A stretch of DNA of 64,000 nucleotides. Origin: Brevundimonas sp. MYb52 (GTDB taxonomy: Bacteria; Pseudomonadota; Alphaproteobacteria; Caulobacterales; Caulobacteraceae). Positions 60,330-64,000 of this stretch are shown here, piece after piece. The notes beneath the pieces were generated by a model. That model worked only from the letters and a program-made list of their open reading frames with translations. It made no database searches and had not been told where the DNA came from. Made by a program: the position numbers and the translations under genes. Where the stretch lies: NCBI RefSeq assembly GCF_002979535.1, contig NZ_PCPB01000002.1, positions 1 through 64,000 of the forward strand. The letters are read 5' to 3'. How positions within the stretch are numbered: position 1 is the first letter of the stretch; each line of letters begins with the position of its first letter.

Positions 60330-60974
60330 CTAGCGATGCCAATCCGCTAGCAGGGGATGGGCCAGGACGGGCGCGGCCAGGCGAACCACCGCCTGGGGAT
60401 CTTCCAGCCGCACCGCCGCCGTGGCGTCCGCGACGATGAAGTCGGCGTGGGTGCGCGAAGGCTCGGTCCAGCGCTCGTGTCCTGGGCGAACGGTCAGCAG
60501 ATACTGGTGGATGACGGATTCGGCGGTGCGCCCGCGCTCGGTCTGGTCGCGCAGCAGGCGGCGGATGAAGCGGATGTCGGCCGGGGTGTCGACAAAGACC
60601 TTGATGTCGAACAGGGCGGTCAGGGCCGGGGTGCACAGGACGTGGGTGCCCTCCAAAATCACCACCTCGGCGGCGGGGATCGGCTCGCCGCCCGGATCGC
60701 GGCCGTGGTGAATAAAGGAATAGAGGGGGGCGACGACGGGGCGGCCAGCCTTCAACTCGGACAGGTGTTCGACGAGAAGGTCGTGATCACGCGCGGCCAC
60801 GTCGTCGAAATCGTGGGTGTCGGCGTCGAAGCCCGGCACGCTGGCGGCGTCCAGATAGTATGAATCTTCGCGCATCAGCACGGCGACGCCGGCGGGCAGC
60901 GAGGAGACCAGGGCCTCGGCCAAGGTGCTCTTGCCGGAGCCGGAGCCTCCGGTGATGGCGATGAGAATGGTCAT
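60330..60974 (-). CDS. Uridine kinase-like P-loop kinase
   Basis: A 214-aa phosphoribulokinase/uridine kinase family protein. The Walker A is ITGGSGSGKSTLA at the N-terminus. REDSYYLDAASVPGFDADTH gives the substrate-binding acidic and aromatic residues, VVILEGTHVL the Walker B-like strand, and FIRRLLRDQTERGRT the Arg-rich lid. It would phosphorylate uridine or cytidine, giving UMP or CMP. It resembles Udk but lacks a UPRT domain. It lies upstream of the TetR gene on the same strand, 84 nt apart. Confidence 0.82.
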   Translation of the reverse strand: MTILIAITGGSGSGKSTLAEALVSSLPAGVAVLMREDSYYLDAASVPGFDADTHDFDDVAARDHDLLVEHLSELKAGRPVVAPLYSFIHHGRDPGGEPIPAAEVVILEGTHVLCTPALTALFDIKVFVDTPADIRFIRRLLRDQTERGRTAESVIHQYLLTVRPGHERWTEPSRTHADFIVADATAAVRLEDPQAVVRLAAPVLAHPLLADWHR

Positions 60975-61216
60975 GGGCGGTCTCCGGCTATTCCGGCGGC
61001 TTTCTAGGCGGCCGAGGTGGGATTGACCATGTCATTGAGGCGCCAAGCACGAGGTTTCCGAGGCGGAAGGCCGAGCGAAGAACGCTGGAGGGGGCGGTGA
61101 AATATCGTGGTCGAGACTGCGACCTTGTTTCCCTAACGGCACGTTGCTTATCGCCATTTACCTCGATAGCGTCTGGAAAAGCGCCACGTTTTAGAGGGTG
61201 CAGACGAGGGAATGCG

Positions 61217-62848
<1,632 letters not shown>

Positions 62849-62865
62849 TCTTTCAGGAGGGCCGC

Positions 62866-63555
62866 ATGGCTGAACCGACCCGGACCCAGGCGCGCACGGC
62901 TGAAATCCGACTGCGCTGGCTGACGCTGGCGGCGTGTCTGGCGCCCCTGCTGGTGCTGGTCGCCGTCTTCGGGACGCGTTTCGGCCTGTGGTCCGCCGGG
63001 TTCGGTCTGGAGGTCCTGACGCTGAAGATAGGTCGCATCCTGGCCTTTGCAGGCCTGGCGGCGGCCCTGGTCGCGGTGGTGGCGGCCTTCAAGGACATGC
63101 GCCGTCGCGGGCTCTATGCGGTCGTGTCCCTGATCGTGGCGGGCGCGACCGTGGCGCTCTTTCTGGTCCAGGAAGGCCGCTTTGCGGTTCCGGCCGACAA
63201 TGATGTGACAAGCGACGCCGCCGAGGCGCCCGCCTTCTCACGCGCGGTCCTGGCCATGCGCGGGGGGCAGGGGGGCGCATCGGTCGCCTGCCCTGATCTG
63301 GTGTCGGTTTCGCGTCAGGTCGCGCCCGAGACGGCGGCGGCGGCCTTGTCGGCGGCGGGTTTCACCGTGCGCGGCGCCGCGCCCTTCCGCGCCGATGGGG
63401 CGAAGGAAGGCTTCTGGTTCGGCCTCACCTATGACGCCGCCATCCGCATCCGTCCGGGCCGCACCGACGTCCGCGTGGCCCAGCGCGAAGGCGTCACGGT
63501 CGGCGACGAGGCCTGCCGCCTGGCGCGCGCCGTCATGGACGGGTTGCAGCCCTAG
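62866..63555 (+). CDS. DUF1499 membrane protein
   Basis: A 229-aa protein with three N-terminal helices (LRWLTLAACLAPLLVLVAVF, IGRILAFAGLAAALVAVVAA, LYAVVSLIVAGATVALFLV). A C-terminal DUF1499 domain contains VACPDLVSVSRQVAPE, a FRADGAKEGFWFGLTYDAAI segment and RTDVRVAQREG. The function of DUF1499 is unknown. AGGAGGGCCGC precedes ATG 62866. It follows the acyl-CoA ligase by 17 nt and is probably in its operon. Its stop shares CTAG (63552-63555) with the opposite gene. Confidence 0.8.
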   Translation: MAEPTRTQARTAEIRLRWLTLAACLAPLLVLVAVFGTRFGLWSAGFGLEVLTLKIGRILAFAGLAAALVAVVAAFKDMRRRGLYAVVSLIVAGATVALFLVQEGRFAVPADNDVTSDAAEAPAFSRAVLAMRGGQGGASVACPDLVSVSRQVAPETAAAALSAAGFTVRGAAPFRADGAKEGFWFGLTYDAAIRIRPGRTDVRVAQREGVTVGDEACRLARAVMDGLQP

Positions 63556-64000
63556 CCGATCAACCGATAGCGCGCGGCCATCGTCGGTTCTGGATCAGCG
63601 GAGACGCGCTCTTCCTTCACCAGTTTGACCAGGTGCGACAGGACCGACAGGCTGGCCGCCGGCCACAAACGCTGGTCCACGGCGGCGTAGAGGGCCGGGA
63701 CCATGTCCGCGATGGTCGCATCGCCCGCCGCCAGCCGCGCGCAGATCTGCGCCTCGCGTTCCAGCCGGTGGTCGCGATAGGCCTTGAGGAAGGGCGCGAC
63801 CTGGGTGATGGCGGGGCCGTGTGTCGGCCAGATGGTCGAGAAGCCGCGCGCCAATACCCGGTCCAGACTGTTCATATAGGCCGCCATGTCGCCGTCGGGC
63901 GGGGCGACGACCGTCGTCGACCAGCCCATGACGTGATCGCCGCTGAACAGGGCGTTCTCATCGCGCAGAATGAAGGCCATGTGGTTCGAGGCGTGGCCGG
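63552..64000 (-). CDS. Metallo-beta-lactamase-fold hydrolase (partial, runs off the right edge)
   Basis: The C-terminal 149 residues of an MBL-fold hydrolase. The first visible residues are a GHASNHMAFILRDENALFSG segment, which carries the third metal His-rich strand, followed by GDHVMGWSTTVVAPPDGDM and WPTHGPAI (the final His ligand). After that comes a winged-helix-like C-terminal domain (LEREAQICARLAAGDATIAD) as in LACTB2-type proteins. The start and the first HxHxDH motif lie outside the window. These enzymes are usually nucleases or thioesterases. Confidence 0.85.
   Translation of the reverse strand, partial: GHASNHMAFILRDENALFSGDHVMGWSTTVVAPPDGDMAAYMNSLDRVLARGFSTIWPTHGPAITQVAPFLKAYRDHRLEREAQICARLAAGDATIADMVPALYAAVDQRLWPAASLSVLSHLVKLVKEERVSADPEPTMAARYRLIG

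Overview
The window is high-GC alphaproteobacterial chromosome, most likely from a Brevundimonas-like member of the Caulobacteraceae. The reasons are the tandem flagellin array with FlaG and a FlaEY-like regulator, a sigma-54 promoter with FlbD-type enhancer palindromes, a LexA box of the alphaproteobacterial GAAC-N7-GAAC type, a class I lysyl-tRNA synthetase, and a GyrA with Ala and Met at the two main quinolone-resistance positions. The genus is inferred; no rRNA is present.

Layout. 1-1531: the end of a phage-like or tailocin-like module: a glycine-rich tail-fibre-like C-terminus, a 51-codon ORF, a two-helix holin-like protein, an M15 endolysin, and an i-spanin with an overlapping o-spanin. 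Most neighbours are coupled by ATGA overlaps. 1532-9891: the flagellar filament locus. It has paired palindromes and a sigma-54 promoter, four tandem flagellins that each carry the same structured 5' leader, FlaG, a fifth divergent flagellin, and FlaEY. 9970-24725: housekeeping genes (ssb with SOS box, gyrA, coaD, two cyclophilins, a Ppx/GppA phosphatase, hspQ, phenylalanine hydroxylase) mixed with membrane and redox genes. 25077-30789: an arginine succinyltransferase (ast) catabolic cluster on the minus strand, interrupted by palindromic repeats and a low-GC small membrane ORF. 30907-39406: ArsC, the TamA/TamB outer-membrane assembly pair, and a CaiB-type CoA transferase. 39618-46666: tRNA-Lys(UUU), queuosine genes tgt and queA with a nucleotidyltransferase-like gene between them, MaoC, and class I lysS. 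47202-52085: an SH3 protein, an S24/LexA-like repressor with a candidate operator, a CtrA-site-linked small protein, two thioesterases, and a hybrid histidine kinase that has lost its phospho-accepting His. 52292-53643: queC-queE. 53644-54942: a lower-GC, repeat-containing patch with two unknown ORFs. 54943-64000: DJ-1/PfpI, a lipoprotein, pirin, aroC, a J-like protein, pdxH, TetR, a uridine-kinase-like P-loop kinase, an acyl-CoA ligase, DUF1499 and a truncated MBL hydrolase.

The strongest unusual signal is in the flagellin array. Each of the four genes has a leader of about 60 nt with two hairpins whose base pairs co-vary between copies. Only the first copy has a recognisable promoter, and its predicted transcript start falls about where the conserved leader begins. 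The middle domains alternate A-B-A-B. This looks like a translational control element (a candidate FlbT target) copied with each gene. Other points of interest are the pseudo-histidine kinase, a start codon buried in a 12-bp hairpin, an operator lying between the -35 and -10 of the pirin gene, nested hairpins just ahead of lysS, and the incomplete ast pathway.
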